64,000 nucleotides of DNA from the NCBI RefSeq assembly GCF_035762905.1, contig NZ_DASUCC010000101.1, positions 16,512 to 80,511 on the forward strand. The letters are read 5' to 3'. How positions within the stretch are numbered: position 1 is the first letter of the stretch; each line of letters starts with the position of its first letter. Origin of the DNA: DASYTH01 sp035762905 (GTDB lineage: Bacteria > Actinomycetota > Actinomycetes > Mycobacteriales > Pseudonocardiaceae). A program made the translations under genes and the position numbers. The notes below the pieces were generated by a model. That model did not search any database and was not told the DNA's origin. It saw only the letters and a list, made by a program, of their open reading frames with translations. Shown here piece after piece: positions 42,334 through 51,741 of the stretch.

Positions 42334-43713
42334 ATGTTCAGGAAACTGGGGTTCCTGGCTGCCATGCTGGTCGTGGTGCTGGCCGCCGGGACGGTCACCG
42401 GGCAGGCCGACACCGGCGGGCGACGCAGCTACACCGGGACCATCGACGGCGCGGACTACCGCGTCGAGGTTCCCGACCGCTGGAACGGCACGTTGGTGCT
42501 GTTCAGCCATCCCTACTACCCCGAGGGCCTGCCGGCGTTCGGCATCGGGCTCTCGCTGCGGGCCGAGACCGAGACGTGGCTGCTCGGGCACGGTTACGCG
42601 CTGGCCGGCTCCGACTTCCAGGGCCGTACCGGCGCGGTGTACGACCGGGCACCGGTCGACCAGCTCGCCCTGCTGGACTGGTTCGACAGCAACGTCGGCC
42701 ATCCGCGCCGCACGGTCGCCAGCGGACAGTCGATGGGCGCGGCGCTGTCGGTGTTGCTGGCCGAGCGCAACCCCGGCCGGTTCGACGGCGTGCTCGCGAT
42801 GTGCGGGCCGCTCGATCTGAACGGGTCCTGGAACATCTCGCTGGATGTCACCTTCGCGATCAGCACGTTGCTGGCGCCCGGACAGGACATCGAGCTGGTC
42901 CGGCCGAGCGACCCGGCCGGGAGCGCGGCCGCGTTGCGGGCGGCGGTGGCGCAGGCGCTGACCACGCCGGCCGGGCGGGCCCGACTGGCGCTGGCCGGGG
43001 CGGTGGGCAACGTGCCGGACTGGTACTCGGCGCACCAGCCGCGGCCGACCGCCCTGGTCGACCGGATCCAGGCCCTTGCCGCCGCGGCGGACGTGTACGT
43101 CAGCACGTTCGGTCCGACCGGCCGGGTCGACCTCGAACGGCGGGCCGGCGGGAACCCGTCCTGGAACATCGGAATCGACTACCGCCACCAGTTCGCCCGC
43201 TCCGCAGGGCGCGACCTGGTCGCCGAGGCCTACCGGGCCGCCGGACTCGACCTGGACGCCGACCTGAACCGCCTTGGCGGTGCGCCGCGGATCGCCCCGG
43301 ATCCGGCGGCGCTTGGCTGGATGTACCGGTTCGGCGTGCCGCGCGGGAGCACTCCGGTTCCGGTGCTGACCCTGCACAACACCGCGGACGTGGCCGGGCC
43401 GGACCACGAGCGGTGGTACGCCGGGCAGGTGGCCCGGCACGGTGATCCGGCGCGGCTGCGCCAGCTCTTCGTCGGCCGCGCCACGCACTGCGCGTTCAGT
43501 GCCGCCGAGGAGATCGTCGCGCTGCGCACGCTGCTGACCCGGATCGAGGCCGGCTCCTGGCCGAACACCGCACCCGGCCGGCTCAACAGCGCGGCGGTCG
43601 GGCTCGGAGCGGACTTCCAGCTGGTGTTCGACTTCCCCACGTTCGTCGACGCCCCGCGGCCGCCGGCGTTCACCGCCATGCATCCGCCGGTGTTCCTTCG
43701 TCCATCCACATAG
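42334..43713 (+). CDS. Secreted alpha/beta hydrolase, paralogue 1
   Basis: 459 residues. Signal peptide FLAAMLVVVLAAGTVTGQAD, fold start YRVEVPDRWNGTLVLFSHPY, nucleophile Ser in TVASGQSMGAALSVLLAERN, and His in RATHCAFSAAEEIVALRTLL. Asp is likely in LTLHNTADVAGPDHE. The gene at 56983 is a clear paralogue (shared NWNRTVLLYSHGY-like start, SWNIGIDYRHQFARSAGR versus SWNIGVDYARILARSADR, and the same TxAPxxLN tail). Substrate unknown; secreted esterase or peptidase-like role. Confidence 0.82.
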   Translation: MFRKLGFLAAMLVVVLAAGTVTGQADTGGRRSYTGTIDGADYRVEVPDRWNGTLVLFSHPYYPEGLPAFGIGLSLRAETETWLLGHGYALAGSDFQGRTGAVYDRAPVDQLALLDWFDSNVGHPRRTVASGQSMGAALSVLLAERNPGRFDGVLAMCGPLDLNGSWNISLDVTFAISTLLAPGQDIELVRPSDPAGSAAALRAAVAQALTTPAGRARLALAGAVGNVPDWYSAHQPRPTALVDRIQALAAAADVYVSTFGPTGRVDLERRAGGNPSWNIGIDYRHQFARSAGRDLVAEAYRAAGLDLDADLNRLGGAPRIAPDPAALGWMYRFGVPRGSTPVPVLTLHNTADVAGPDHERWYAGQVARHGDPARLRQLFVGRATHCAFSAAEEIVALRTLLTRIEAGSWPNTAPGRLNSAAVGLGADFQLVFDFPTFVDAPRPPAFTAMHPPVFLRPST

Positions 43714-43718
43714 GACGG

Positions 43719-44750
43719 TCAGGTCAGCTGGGCGGCCAGTTCCATGATCTTGTTGGCGGTGTCCGGCGTGCGGCGGCCCAGCCCGCACGCCGTGGCCACG
43801 TCCACCTTGCGGTCCAGGGTTCGCTCGACGATGTCCAGGATTCGTCGGTGTTCGGCGAGATCCCGGTCCTCGTGGACGATGCCGGCGACGAACCGGGTGC
43901 CGGCCGGCAGCCGCAACCGGGACAGCGGCCGGTAGTACTCCGGGTGCAGCGGGGCCGGCCGGTTCCCGGCGGCGAACGGCGCGTGCACGTACTCCATCGG
44001 CCGGTCCCGCGGCCACCGCTTCAGGATCGCGTTGGTCAGGGCCACCACCGGGGTCGCATCCCGCATGGTGCCCAGTGCCCGGTTGCCGAGATCGCCAAGG
44101 CACAGGTGGATGCCGAACCGGGCGCCGGCCGGGGCGCGGCCGGCGAGCCGGGCGATGCCGCCGGACAGCAACGCCGCCGCCGCGGGCCGCAGCGGCCCGG
44201 GCATCCTGGCCACGAAGACCAACTCGACCGGAACCTCGATCTGGAACAGTACGGACGAGTTGCCCCGCAGGTGGATCTCGCGGATCTCCCGGACCGTCGC
44301 CTCGGTGAAGGCGCGCCGGTGGCGCACCGCGCCGAGCGGTCCCAGGGTGAACAGTGCCATGTCCAGGTCCCCGGGCACCCCGACCTGAAAGGTCAGTTCC
44401 GGCAGGCCGACCTCCGCGATGATCTTCCGGAAGATCTCGACATTGGCGTCGTACGCCGCGACATGACCGAAGTCCAGGGTGTCCCCGCGCAATGTGTGCC
44501 CGCGCCGCACGCGGAAACTCAACATGTGGTCATAGTCGGAGAAATCGCCGTCCCGGCGCGGTTCGAGATCGGGATGTGCCCGCATCGACTCGAGGATGTG
44601 CACGATCCAGTTGCGACGATCACCCGTCTCACCATCCGGCAGGGTCCGTAATCGCGACCCGAGCCGGGTAGCCGCCTCCCGCATCGCCTGTTCGGCGTCC
44701 GCCGCCGGGAAACTTCCCACCAGATGCACGGAACGGCCATCGCCACTCAT
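43719..44750 (-). CDS. MetE/UROD-superfamily protein
   Basis: 343 residues, cytosolic. N-terminal SVHLVGSFPAADAEQAMREA and the ending VATACGLGRRTPDTANKIME fit the cobalamin-independent methionine synthase/UROD-like TIM-barrel family (typical ATDCGFGRR ending). The Zn-site cysteine appears as CGLGRR and His in FGIHLCLGDLGNRAL. Members of this short family probably move methyl groups or cleave small thiol adducts; the exact reaction is unknown. Convergent with the hydrolase at 42334 (gap 5 nt). Confidence 0.72.
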   Translation of the reverse strand: MSGDGRSVHLVGSFPAADAEQAMREAATRLGSRLRTLPDGETGDRRNWIVHILESMRAHPDLEPRRDGDFSDYDHMLSFRVRRGHTLRGDTLDFGHVAAYDANVEIFRKIIAEVGLPELTFQVGVPGDLDMALFTLGPLGAVRHRRAFTEATVREIREIHLRGNSSVLFQIEVPVELVFVARMPGPLRPAAAALLSGGIARLAGRAPAGARFGIHLCLGDLGNRALGTMRDATPVVALTNAILKRWPRDRPMEYVHAPFAAGNRPAPLHPEYYRPLSRLRLPAGTRFVAGIVHEDRDLAEHRRILDIVERTLDRKVDVATACGLGRRTPDTANKIMELAAQLT

Positions 44751-44768
44751 CGTCAGCCTTTCCGGTCG

Positions 44769-46256
44769 TCAATGGGCGCCGAGCGCGCCGGCGGCGGCGA
44801 CCGCGTCGACCAGTCCGGTGCCCTTGTCGAAGCTGGAGGTGTAGGAACCGACCGGTTGGTACGCCGCACCGGCGGTGTACTTGTACGCGGTGGACTTCAG
44901 CGCGTTCTCGATCTCGGCCGGGGTGGCGTTCGGGTTGGCCTGGAACAGCTGTGCCACGATTCCGGTGATCTGTGGCGCGGCCATCGATGTTCCGCTGATC
45001 ACGTTGTAGGTGCCGATGTCCAGCGGCCCCGGGCCGTTGTGCGGCTGCAACCCGGTGGCGCAGATCGGCAGGTAGAGCCGGCAGGCGGAGATGATGTTCT
45101 CGCCCGGTGCGGAGATGTCCGGCCAGGTCGCCGTCCTGGCCGCGGCACCGCGCGAGGAGAACGTCGACACCGCACCGTCCCGGGTGCCGGTGCTCAGGTC
45201 GTTGTAGGACGCGACGGACAGAATTCCCGGAGTCGGGTCCTGACCGGGCGGGTTGGACACGTTGGCCGAGCCGTCACCGCCGTCGTTTCCGTTGGCCCAC
45301 ACGGTGACCACGCCCTCGGCGGCCAATGCCCGTTGCAGGAGGACGGTGGCCGAGGCCGGGTCGAACTCGCCGCCGCCGGACGGTCCGTAGGAGTTGTTGA
45401 TCACCTTGATCGGTGGGCAGACCGAGGCCGGCACCCCGGCCCCGCACGGCGCGGCGTGGTTCTCCAGCACCCAGTTCAGCGCCGCGTCCGCACCGACGAT
45501 CAGGATCACGGCGCCGGTGGAGATGGACACGATCTTCGCCCCGGGCGCCGAGCCGCCAACGGTGGTCCCGCCGGTGAGGGTGAGCGGGTTGCCCGCCGCG
45601 ATGCCGTTGACGTGGGTGCCGTGCCCGCCAAGGGAAAGCGTGTCGGTGTCCACGGTGGTCGACAGGTCGAGGACGCAGTCGGTGGCCAGGCTGCTCTCGT
45701 CCACACAGGCGCTCTTGAGGTTGCGCACCACCCTGGTCGTCCCGCCGGTTCCGGCGAACGCCGGATGGGTCGGGTCGATTCCGGAATCGATCACCGCGAT
45801 GGACACCCCGGTGCCGTCCAGCGACCGGCCGTCCGCACCGACGAGCGTCTGCCGCGCCTCCCGGCTGCGGGTGGCGGTGGTGCCGGTGCTGGCGAAGTAC
45901 CGCAGGGGGTCGTTGTGCTCCAGATAGCGCACCCCGGCAGTCGCCCGGGCGGCGCGCACCTGCCCGGCGGTGCCGCTGGCCACCACCACGCCGATCCGGT
46001 CGAAAGCGGCCAGCCGGGTCAGGCCGGACGTGCGGGCGGCCTCGCCGGCCGCGGTCACGTCCGCCGCGTGCACCAGCACGGTCATCGGCAGCGGGTCGGC
46101 CGCGGTGGCCAGCACCGCGGCCAGCGAGGCCGACACCGGCGCCAGAGGCACCTGCGCGGCGGCCGCCGGCGCTGGCAGGGCCAGTGCACCGAGCGCGAGC
46201 GCCGTGCCCAGCACGGCCGTCCGAAGCGAAGCGGGACGCGATCCACGGCCGGACAT
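44769..46256 (-). CDS. Secreted subtilisin-family (S8) serine protease
   Basis: 495 residues from ATG 46256 (GGAGG upstream). Signal peptide RTAVLGTALALGALALPAPA, an inhibitor-like propeptide, then the catalytic domain: Asp in VSIAVIDSGIDPTHPAF, His in LGGHGTHVNGIAAGN, Asn in KVINNSYGPSGGG, Ser in ISGTSMAAPQITGIV. Probably an extracellular nutrient protease. Divergent from a second, only distantly similar, S8 protease at 46460. Confidence 0.93.
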   Translation of the reverse strand: MSGRGSRPASLRTAVLGTALALGALALPAPAAAAQVPLAPVSASLAAVLATAADPLPMTVLVHAADVTAAGEAARTSGLTRLAAFDRIGVVVASGTAGQVRAARATAGVRYLEHNDPLRYFASTGTTATRSREARQTLVGADGRSLDGTGVSIAVIDSGIDPTHPAFAGTGGTTRVVRNLKSACVDESSLATDCVLDLSTTVDTDTLSLGGHGTHVNGIAAGNPLTLTGGTTVGGSAPGAKIVSISTGAVILIVGADAALNWVLENHAAPCGAGVPASVCPPIKVINNSYGPSGGGEFDPASATVLLQRALAAEGVVTVWANGNDGGDGSANVSNPPGQDPTPGILSVASYNDLSTGTRDGAVSTFSSRGAAARTATWPDISAPGENIISACRLYLPICATGLQPHNGPGPLDIGTYNVISGTSMAAPQITGIVAQLFQANPNATPAEIENALKSTAYKYTAGAAYQPVGSYTSSFDKGTGLVDAVAAAGALGAH

Positions 46257-46459
46257 GGGCACCTCCAAGGCCACCACGACTGTCGACCGGCTCAACGACG
46301 AGAACCCCGTTCCGGTGACGCGACACCCCCGGAACCGATTCAGCCCGGTACCCCCGGCGATGTCACCCGAATGGAGTCACTTTTGCCGCCGAACGTTCCG
46401 ACCGGCCGGGTCCGATGTCATCTTCGAGTACCGGACGTCCGCATTTCCTGGAGGACATC

Positions 46460-47824
46460 GTGCTGCTCCGACGCGCCGCCACCGCGGCCGCCCTCGCCAT
46501 CGGGCTCGTCACCGGACTGACCGTGGCCGGTTCCGGCACCGCCGCCGGGGCACCGCTGGCCGGGCTGCGGGCCTACTTCGTGATCACCGCCCCGAACGCC
46601 ACGGCGGACGCCCGGGCCGCGGTGTCGGCCAACGGCGGCACGGTGTACGCCGGCTACGACGCGATCGGCGTGCTCGTGGCGCACTCGACGTCGACGACGT
46701 TCGCGGCCACGATGCGCGGGGTGGCCGGGGTGCAGAAGGTCGGCGCCACCCGCACGTCGGACGTGCCGGCGAGCGCGGCGGACCCGGCGATCCCGCCGTC
46801 GCCGGCTCAGCAGGCCCCGCCGACCAGCGAGCCGGTGCGCACGGACATGTCGCAGATCGGCGCGAACCGCGCGTGGGACGTCAACCCCGGCTCGCCGTCG
46901 GTCACCGTGGGCATCTTCGACACCGGCGTCGACGACCAGCACTCCGACCTGCGGGCCAACTTCGACGCCACCCGATCGGCCTCGTGCGCCTACGGCCGGC
47001 TGGACACCCGGCCCGGCGCGTGGCGTCCGGTACACCTGCACGGCACGCATGTCGCCGGCACCGTCGCCGCGGCCCGCAACGGCCGGGGCATGGTCGGCGT
47101 CGCGCCCTCGGTCCGGATCTCCTCGGTGCGCATCGCCGAAGTGGAGACCACGTTGTTCTTCCCGGAGAACACCGTGTGCGCCTTCGTCTTCGCCGGGGAC
47201 GTGGGCCTGGACGTGACCAACAACAGCTACTACACCGACCCGTGGCTGTTCAACTGCCCCAACAACCTCGACCAGGACGCGATTCTCGAGGGCACTCGGC
47301 GCGCGGTCGCCTACGCCGAGGGTCGCGGCGTGCTCAACGTGGCCGCCGCCGGCAACGAGAACTACAACCTGGCCGCCAAGACCACCGACAGCACCAGTCC
47401 GGACGACTCCACCCCGGTCCTGCGCACGGTCACCAACTCCTGCCTGAGCATCCCGGCCGAACTGCCCGGGGTGGTCAGCGTCTCGGCGATCACCTCGAGC
47501 AACGCCAAGGCGTCGTTCTCCAACTTCGGCACCAACAAGATCCACCTGGCCGCACCGGGCAGCGGCGTGTTCTCCACCCTGCCCGGCGGCGGCTACGGCT
47601 CGCTGTCCGGCACCTCGATGGCCTCCCCGCACGTGGCGGGCGTCGCCGCCCTGCTGGCCAGCGTCGACCCGGCGGCCACCCCGGCCACCCTGCGCTCCCG
47701 GCTCGCCACCCAGGCCGACAACCTGCGCTGCCCGACCGGCGACGCCCGCTGCACCGGCAGCACCGCGGTGAACTCCTACTTCGGCGAAGGCCGCGTGGAC
47801 GCCCTCCAGGCAGCTACTGGCTAG
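46460..47824 (+). CDS. Secreted subtilisin-family (S8) serine protease
   Basis: 454 residues from GTG 46460, 5 nt after GGAGG. Signal peptide RRAATAAALAIGLVTGLTVA, I9-like propeptide (AYFVITAPNATADARAAVSA), catalytic Asp in VTVGIFDTGVDDQHSDL, His in HLHGTHVAGTVAAARN, Ser in LSGTSMASPHVAGVAALL. Its 3' end overlaps the convergent methyltransferase gene by 11 nt. Confidence 0.93.
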   Translation: MLLRRAATAAALAIGLVTGLTVAGSGTAAGAPLAGLRAYFVITAPNATADARAAVSANGGTVYAGYDAIGVLVAHSTSTTFAATMRGVAGVQKVGATRTSDVPASAADPAIPPSPAQQAPPTSEPVRTDMSQIGANRAWDVNPGSPSVTVGIFDTGVDDQHSDLRANFDATRSASCAYGRLDTRPGAWRPVHLHGTHVAGTVAAARNGRGMVGVAPSVRISSVRIAEVETTLFFPENTVCAFVFAGDVGLDVTNNSYYTDPWLFNCPNNLDQDAILEGTRRAVAYAEGRGVLNVAAAGNENYNLAAKTTDSTSPDDSTPVLRTVTNSCLSIPAELPGVVSVSAITSSNAKASFSNFGTNKIHLAAPGSGVFSTLPGGGYGSLSGTSMASPHVAGVAALLASVDPAATPATLRSRLATQADNLRCPTGDARCTGSTAVNSYFGEGRVDALQAATG

Positions 47825-48479
47825 GGGCCCTCTCGACCAGCAGCATCTCGTCGGCGCCGCGCTGGAAGCGGTAGGGCACCGGGCACAGGCGGGTCCGGTG
47901 CCCAAGGCCGTGCAGCTCGGCGCGGAGGGTTTCCAGGAACGGCACGGTTTCGCCGGTGCCTTGGACGACCAGCGGGAAGAGCCGCACCTCGTGCCGGGCC
48001 ACCCTGATCAGCTCGGCCAGCGCCCGCCGGTGCCAGTCCAGGCCGAACCGGTCCGACCAGGTGAACAGCAGATGGGAGCAGAGCACCAGATCGACGCTGG
48101 CGTCGGCCAGTGGCAGCCGGGGCAGCGCGCCCGCGACGTAGCGGCCGGGGCGGCGGCGAAGGTCGGTCAGGAAGGCGCGGGCGGCGGCGGTGCGTATGGC
48201 GTGGCGGCGTCCGGGATCGCCGTACCAGCTCCACTCGAACCGGTCGGCGTGCGCGCTGATGATCCGGTCGCCGTCGGCCAGCGCGGCCAGCACCCGGGCG
48301 GCGAGCCGGCGCGGGCCGAGCGCGTAGGCGGGATCGACGGCCAGCACCCGGCCGGCCGTCTCGGCGGTGAGGCTGGATCCACCCGCGCAGCAGTCCAGCA
48401 CCGAGCCGGCCGCCAGCTCGCCGGCGGTCAGGTCGAACATCGCCCGGTACTCCGCGGCCGACCGGGAGGTGATGAGCAC
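47814..48479 (-). CDS. SAM methyltransferase-like protein, last gene of the encapsulin/geosmin operon
   Basis: 221 residues from GTG 48479, 9 nt after the geosmin synthase stop. Rossmann methyltransferase fold with an unusual motif I, SVLDCCAGGSSLTAE (normally VLDxGCGxG), a strand-2 acidic end VLAVDPAYALG, and motif 4 LADASVDLVLCSHLLFTWSD. It is not the ~290-residue geranyl diphosphate C-methyltransferase of 2-methylisoborneol operons. Its place in the operon suggests it methylates a terpenoid or a precursor, or a protein of the compartment; this is inference. Confidence 0.75.
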   Translation of the reverse strand: MLITSRSAAEYRAMFDLTAGELAAGSVLDCCAGGSSLTAETAGRVLAVDPAYALGPRRLAARVLAALADGDRIISAHADRFEWSWYGDPGRRHAIRTAAARAFLTDLRRRPGRYVAGALPRLPLADASVDLVLCSHLLFTWSDRFGLDWHRRALAELIRVARHEVRLFPLVVQGTGETVPFLETLRAELHGLGHRTRLCPVPYRFQRGADEMLLVERAPSQ

Positions 48480-48488
48480 TCCCGATTT

Positions 48489-50675
48489 CTACCGGAGTCC
48501 GGCCGCGCGGTGTTTGAGCAACTCCAAGGCCGAACCGGTCGCCGGGAGCGGATGGGTGCGCAGCTCGGCCTCGTCGTAGCGGCGGCATTCCTTGTGCCAG
48601 TTCAGGATTCCGGCCAGCCAGTCCTCGAGTCGGCGGGCGTGGCCGACCAGTTCCGCGCGGGCGTCCTGGTCCAGCTCCGCGGTGTCGCACAACGCCGGCA
48701 GCTCGGTGGCCACCACGTGCTGGAACTGGCGCAGGCGCGAGGACATCAGGTCGGCGACGACGTCCAGTGCGCGGTCCCGGTCGCAGTCGAAGAAGTGCTG
48801 CACCACCAGGACGCCGTTGTGGATCTCGCCCTCGAACTGGATCTCCTTCTGGTAGGAGAACACGTCGTTGAGCAGGCAGGCGTAGTCCATGGCCGAGTTC
48901 TCCATGGCCCGCACCGGGCGCGAGCGGTAGACCTCGGCCGGCACCCGCTTTCCGTGGGGCAGCCGGGACAGGCTCGCGGTGAGCCCGGAGCCGAACGTGT
49001 CCCGGCGCATCTCGATGTAGTCGACCGGATCCGGGATGCGGTGCTGCGCCTGGTTCGCGAGCTCCCACAGCCAGCTGTCCAGCATGTCCACCACGGCCGA
49101 ATGGAACTCGGTCCGGTCGCCAGCGGTCATCGCACCGGCGGTGCGCGCCCACAGGTCGGCGAGGCCGCGCTCCAGCGCGGTGACCGGAACCGGGGTCGGC
49201 TCCGGCCCGACCGGCATGAACTGGGTCAGCCGCGCCACGCAGACCTTGGCGCCGGCCAGATCCGCGAACCGCCCGAAGACGATCGGGAAGTAGTCGTCGG
49301 CGTAGGTGCCCCAGGTGAGCCAGTTCGAGGACAGGACGAGCTGTTCCACGGTGGCGTCCGGATGGATCCCGGCCGCACACAGCGGAAGGTCGGACGCGTC
49401 CAGCTTGTGCTCGTCCCACACCGCCTCGCCGAGGATCCCGGTCCGGCGCGTCCACTCGGCGTTGAGCCGGCGGGCGGTGTCCAGGTGTGGACTCAGTCGC
49501 AGAGCGAACGGGAGGTCGAAGTCCGGCACCGGCGTCGGCCCGACCACCTGGAACGGAACGTGGCTGAAGGCGCGCATCCGCTGCGGGGCGGTGCGCAGGA
49601 CCGAGGCAGGTATCCGTACCGCCGCGGTGCCCAGCCCGGTCGGTCCACCGAGGACACCCGGGGCGAGGTCCGCCCGCCGGTTCATGTAGCGGCTGGATCG
49701 CAGGTGCCACTCGTGGCCGCCGGACTGCCAGTCCTGCAGGCCCTTGACGTAGGCGAACAGGTCGAGCCGGGCGGCCGGGTCGAGACCGTGCTCGTCGCAC
49801 AGCGCCGGAACTTCGGTGATCGCGGTGTGCTCGAACTGGTGCAACCGGGAGGTGAGCACGTCGTTGACGGCGTCGGCGGCGCGCTGGGTCGGGTAGCCGA
49901 GGAACCGCTCCAGGACGAGGACCCCGTTGTTGATCTCGCCTTCGCGCTCCACCTCGCGCTGGTAGGAGAACAGATCGTTGCGCAGGTGCACACCGTCGGA
50001 GAAGGTGTCCCGCAGCACCCGCATCGGCCGGCTGGCCGCGATCCGGTCCGGCACCTCGGCGTTCACCGCGTGCTCCACCAGGTTGGCCGACCACGGCGCG
50101 CCGCCGACCTTGCGGCGCATCTCGATGTACTCGATCGGGTTGGGCACCCGCTCCGCGCTGATGTTGGCCAGCTCCCACAGCGACTCGTCGAGCAGGTTGC
50201 GGGTGCTCTCGACGAACCGGCGCCGCCAGCCGGCCGACCGGTGCGCGACGGTGCGCGCCCACAGGTCGGCCAGCCCGCGCTCCACCGGGTTCGTCGGCTC
50301 CTCGGTGACCACACCGGACACCGGCATGAACGCGGACAGCCGGGCCAGGTGCTCCTTGGCGCCGGCGAGATCGCGGGTGCGCTTGTACAGCTCGAGGAAA
50401 TGGTCGTCGAAGTAGAAGACCCAGACGTACCAGTCGGTCACCAGGTCGAGCGTGGGCCCGGTGGCGTCCGGATGGGTGTAGGCGCACAGCAGCGCGTAGT
50501 CGTGCGAGTCGAGATCCCGCTCGGTCCAGATGACCGTGCCCCGCTGCGGCACGTCGACCATGTCGAGCTCGCGCGCCCATTCCCGGCTGTGCCGGCGCGC
50601 GCCTTCCAGCTGCGGGTTCAGCCGTGCCGGGTACGGCACGTAGAACTCGGGCAGTTCGAACGGTTGACCGTCCAT
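48489..50675 (-). CDS. geoA: Bifunctional germacradienol/geosmin synthase
   Basis: 728 residues, the family length. N-terminal terpene cyclase: Asp-rich DDHFLE at 90-95 and Mg-binding NDLFSYQRE at 233-241, converting farnesyl diphosphate to germacradienol. C-terminal cyclase (from ~376): TWGTYADDYF at ~455-463 and NDVFSYQKE at 603-611, converting germacradienol to geosmin and acetone. Linker ~325-375. There is no long disordered N-terminal extension of the kind used as cargo signal in 2-methylisoborneol synthases. It lies between a polyprenyl diphosphate synthase and a methyltransferase, downstream of two encapsulin genes: an unusual context for this enzyme. Confidence 0.93.
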   Translation of the reverse strand: MDGQPFELPEFYVPYPARLNPQLEGARRHSREWARELDMVDVPQRGTVIWTERDLDSHDYALLCAYTHPDATGPTLDLVTDWYVWVFYFDDHFLELYKRTRDLAGAKEHLARLSAFMPVSGVVTEEPTNPVERGLADLWARTVAHRSAGWRRRFVESTRNLLDESLWELANISAERVPNPIEYIEMRRKVGGAPWSANLVEHAVNAEVPDRIAASRPMRVLRDTFSDGVHLRNDLFSYQREVEREGEINNGVLVLERFLGYPTQRAADAVNDVLTSRLHQFEHTAITEVPALCDEHGLDPAARLDLFAYVKGLQDWQSGGHEWHLRSSRYMNRRADLAPGVLGGPTGLGTAAVRIPASVLRTAPQRMRAFSHVPFQVVGPTPVPDFDLPFALRLSPHLDTARRLNAEWTRRTGILGEAVWDEHKLDASDLPLCAAGIHPDATVEQLVLSSNWLTWGTYADDYFPIVFGRFADLAGAKVCVARLTQFMPVGPEPTPVPVTALERGLADLWARTAGAMTAGDRTEFHSAVVDMLDSWLWELANQAQHRIPDPVDYIEMRRDTFGSGLTASLSRLPHGKRVPAEVYRSRPVRAMENSAMDYACLLNDVFSYQKEIQFEGEIHNGVLVVQHFFDCDRDRALDVVADLMSSRLRQFQHVVATELPALCDTAELDQDARAELVGHARRLEDWLAGILNWHKECRRYDEAELRTHPLPATGSALELLKHRAAGLR

Positions 50676-50703
50676 CGGCGACGACTTTCCCTCTGTTTCG
50701 CGG

Positions 50704-51741
50704 TCAATGGTCCCGGCGGGTGACGTGGCGGCCGAGTGAGCTCAGGTCGGCCACGGCCCGGGATGCGGGCACGGCGGTGACCAGCTCGTGCAGCGCCCGG
50801 TCGAGGTGGATGGCGGCCTCGTTCCGGGAGTACGAGCGGCCGCCGGCCCGGTCGACCAGGTCGGCCGCCCTGGCCAGCTCGGCCTCGGGTAATGGCGGCC
50901 CGCTCCGGTACAGCTCGACCAGCTCCTCGCCGGGCCGGGTGCCCGAGGTCAGCGCGGCCACCACCGGCAGGGTCTTCTTGGCGGCCCGCAGGTCGGAATG
51001 GACCGGCTTGCCGGTGACCGCCGGATCTCCCCAGATGCCAAGCAGATCGTCGACATGCTGGAACGCCAGCCCCAGGTGTGCGCCGAACGCCCGCAACCGG
51101 TCGACCCGGTCCGGGGTGCCGCCGCCGTACAGCGCGCCGAGCCCGGCGGCACAGCCGAGCAGGGCACCGGTCTTGCGGGCCGACATGGCCTCGCATTCGG
51201 CCCGGCCGACGCTGTGCCGCTGCTCGAAATCGACGTCCGCGCACTGGCCGGCGACGAGATCCTGCACGGCGCCTGCGAGCATCCGCAGCCCGGTCCGGGC
51301 CGCGGGATGGCCGCTGGCCGCCAGCACGTCGAGAGCCAGGGTCAGCAGCGCGTCGCCGGCCAGAATCGCCGCGCTCATCCCGAACGTGGCCCACACGGTC
51401 GGCCGGTGCCGGCGGATCCGGTCGCGGTCCATCACGTCGTCGTGCACCAGTGAGAAGTTGTGCACCAGCTCCACCGCCACCGCGGCCGGCACCGCGGCGA
51501 CCGGCGGGCCCGCCACGGCCTCGGCGGCCAGCAGCACCAGCGCCGGCCGCAGCGCCTTGCCACCGTGCGCCGGCGTCGGTGCACCGTGCTGGTCCCACCA
51601 GCCGAAGTGGTAGCCGGCCAGGTGCCGGGCCGTGCTGGGCAACGTGTCCACGGCCGAGCGCAGCGCCGGGGACACCATGGCGCGGCAGGCCGCCAGCACT
51701 TCGGCCGCGGGCCGGGCGGCGGCCCCCTCGAGCGTCGTCAT
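50704..51741 (-). CDS. Polyprenyl diphosphate synthase (FPP/GGPP-type)
   Basis: 345 residues from ATG 51741; ATGA overlap with the upstream shell gene. First Asp-rich motif DDVMD at 101-105 in NFSLVHDDVMDRDRIRRHRP, GGKALRPALVLL before it, and second motif QHVDDLLGIWGDPAVTGKP at ~229. These are the catalytic metal sites of trans-prenyltransferases. In this operon it should supply farnesyl diphosphate to the geosmin synthase; exact chain length needs assay. Polyprenyl synthases are a known cargo class of family 2B encapsulins; residues 1-25 (TLEGAAARPAAEVLAAC) could serve as loading segment. Confidence 0.92.
   Translation of the reverse strand: MTTLEGAAARPAAEVLAACRAMVSPALRSAVDTLPSTARHLAGYHFGWWDQHGAPTPAHGGKALRPALVLLAAEAVAGPPVAAVPAAVAVELVHNFSLVHDDVMDRDRIRRHRPTVWATFGMSAAILAGDALLTLALDVLAASGHPAARTGLRMLAGAVQDLVAGQCADVDFEQRHSVGRAECEAMSARKTGALLGCAAGLGALYGGGTPDRVDRLRAFGAHLGLAFQHVDDLLGIWGDPAVTGKPVHSDLRAAKKTLPVVAALTSGTRPGEELVELYRSGPPLPEAELARAADLVDRAGGRSYSRNEAAIHLDRALHELVTAVPASRAVADLSSLGRHVTRRDH

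Noticed and set aside
48489..50675. 2-methylisoborneol synthase as identity of the terpene cyclase
   Set aside because: The protein has two full cyclase domains with DDHFLE and ADDYF plus two NDxFSYQxE motifs and 728 residues, which is the geosmin synthase layout; MIB synthase has one domain and a Pro-rich N-terminus.
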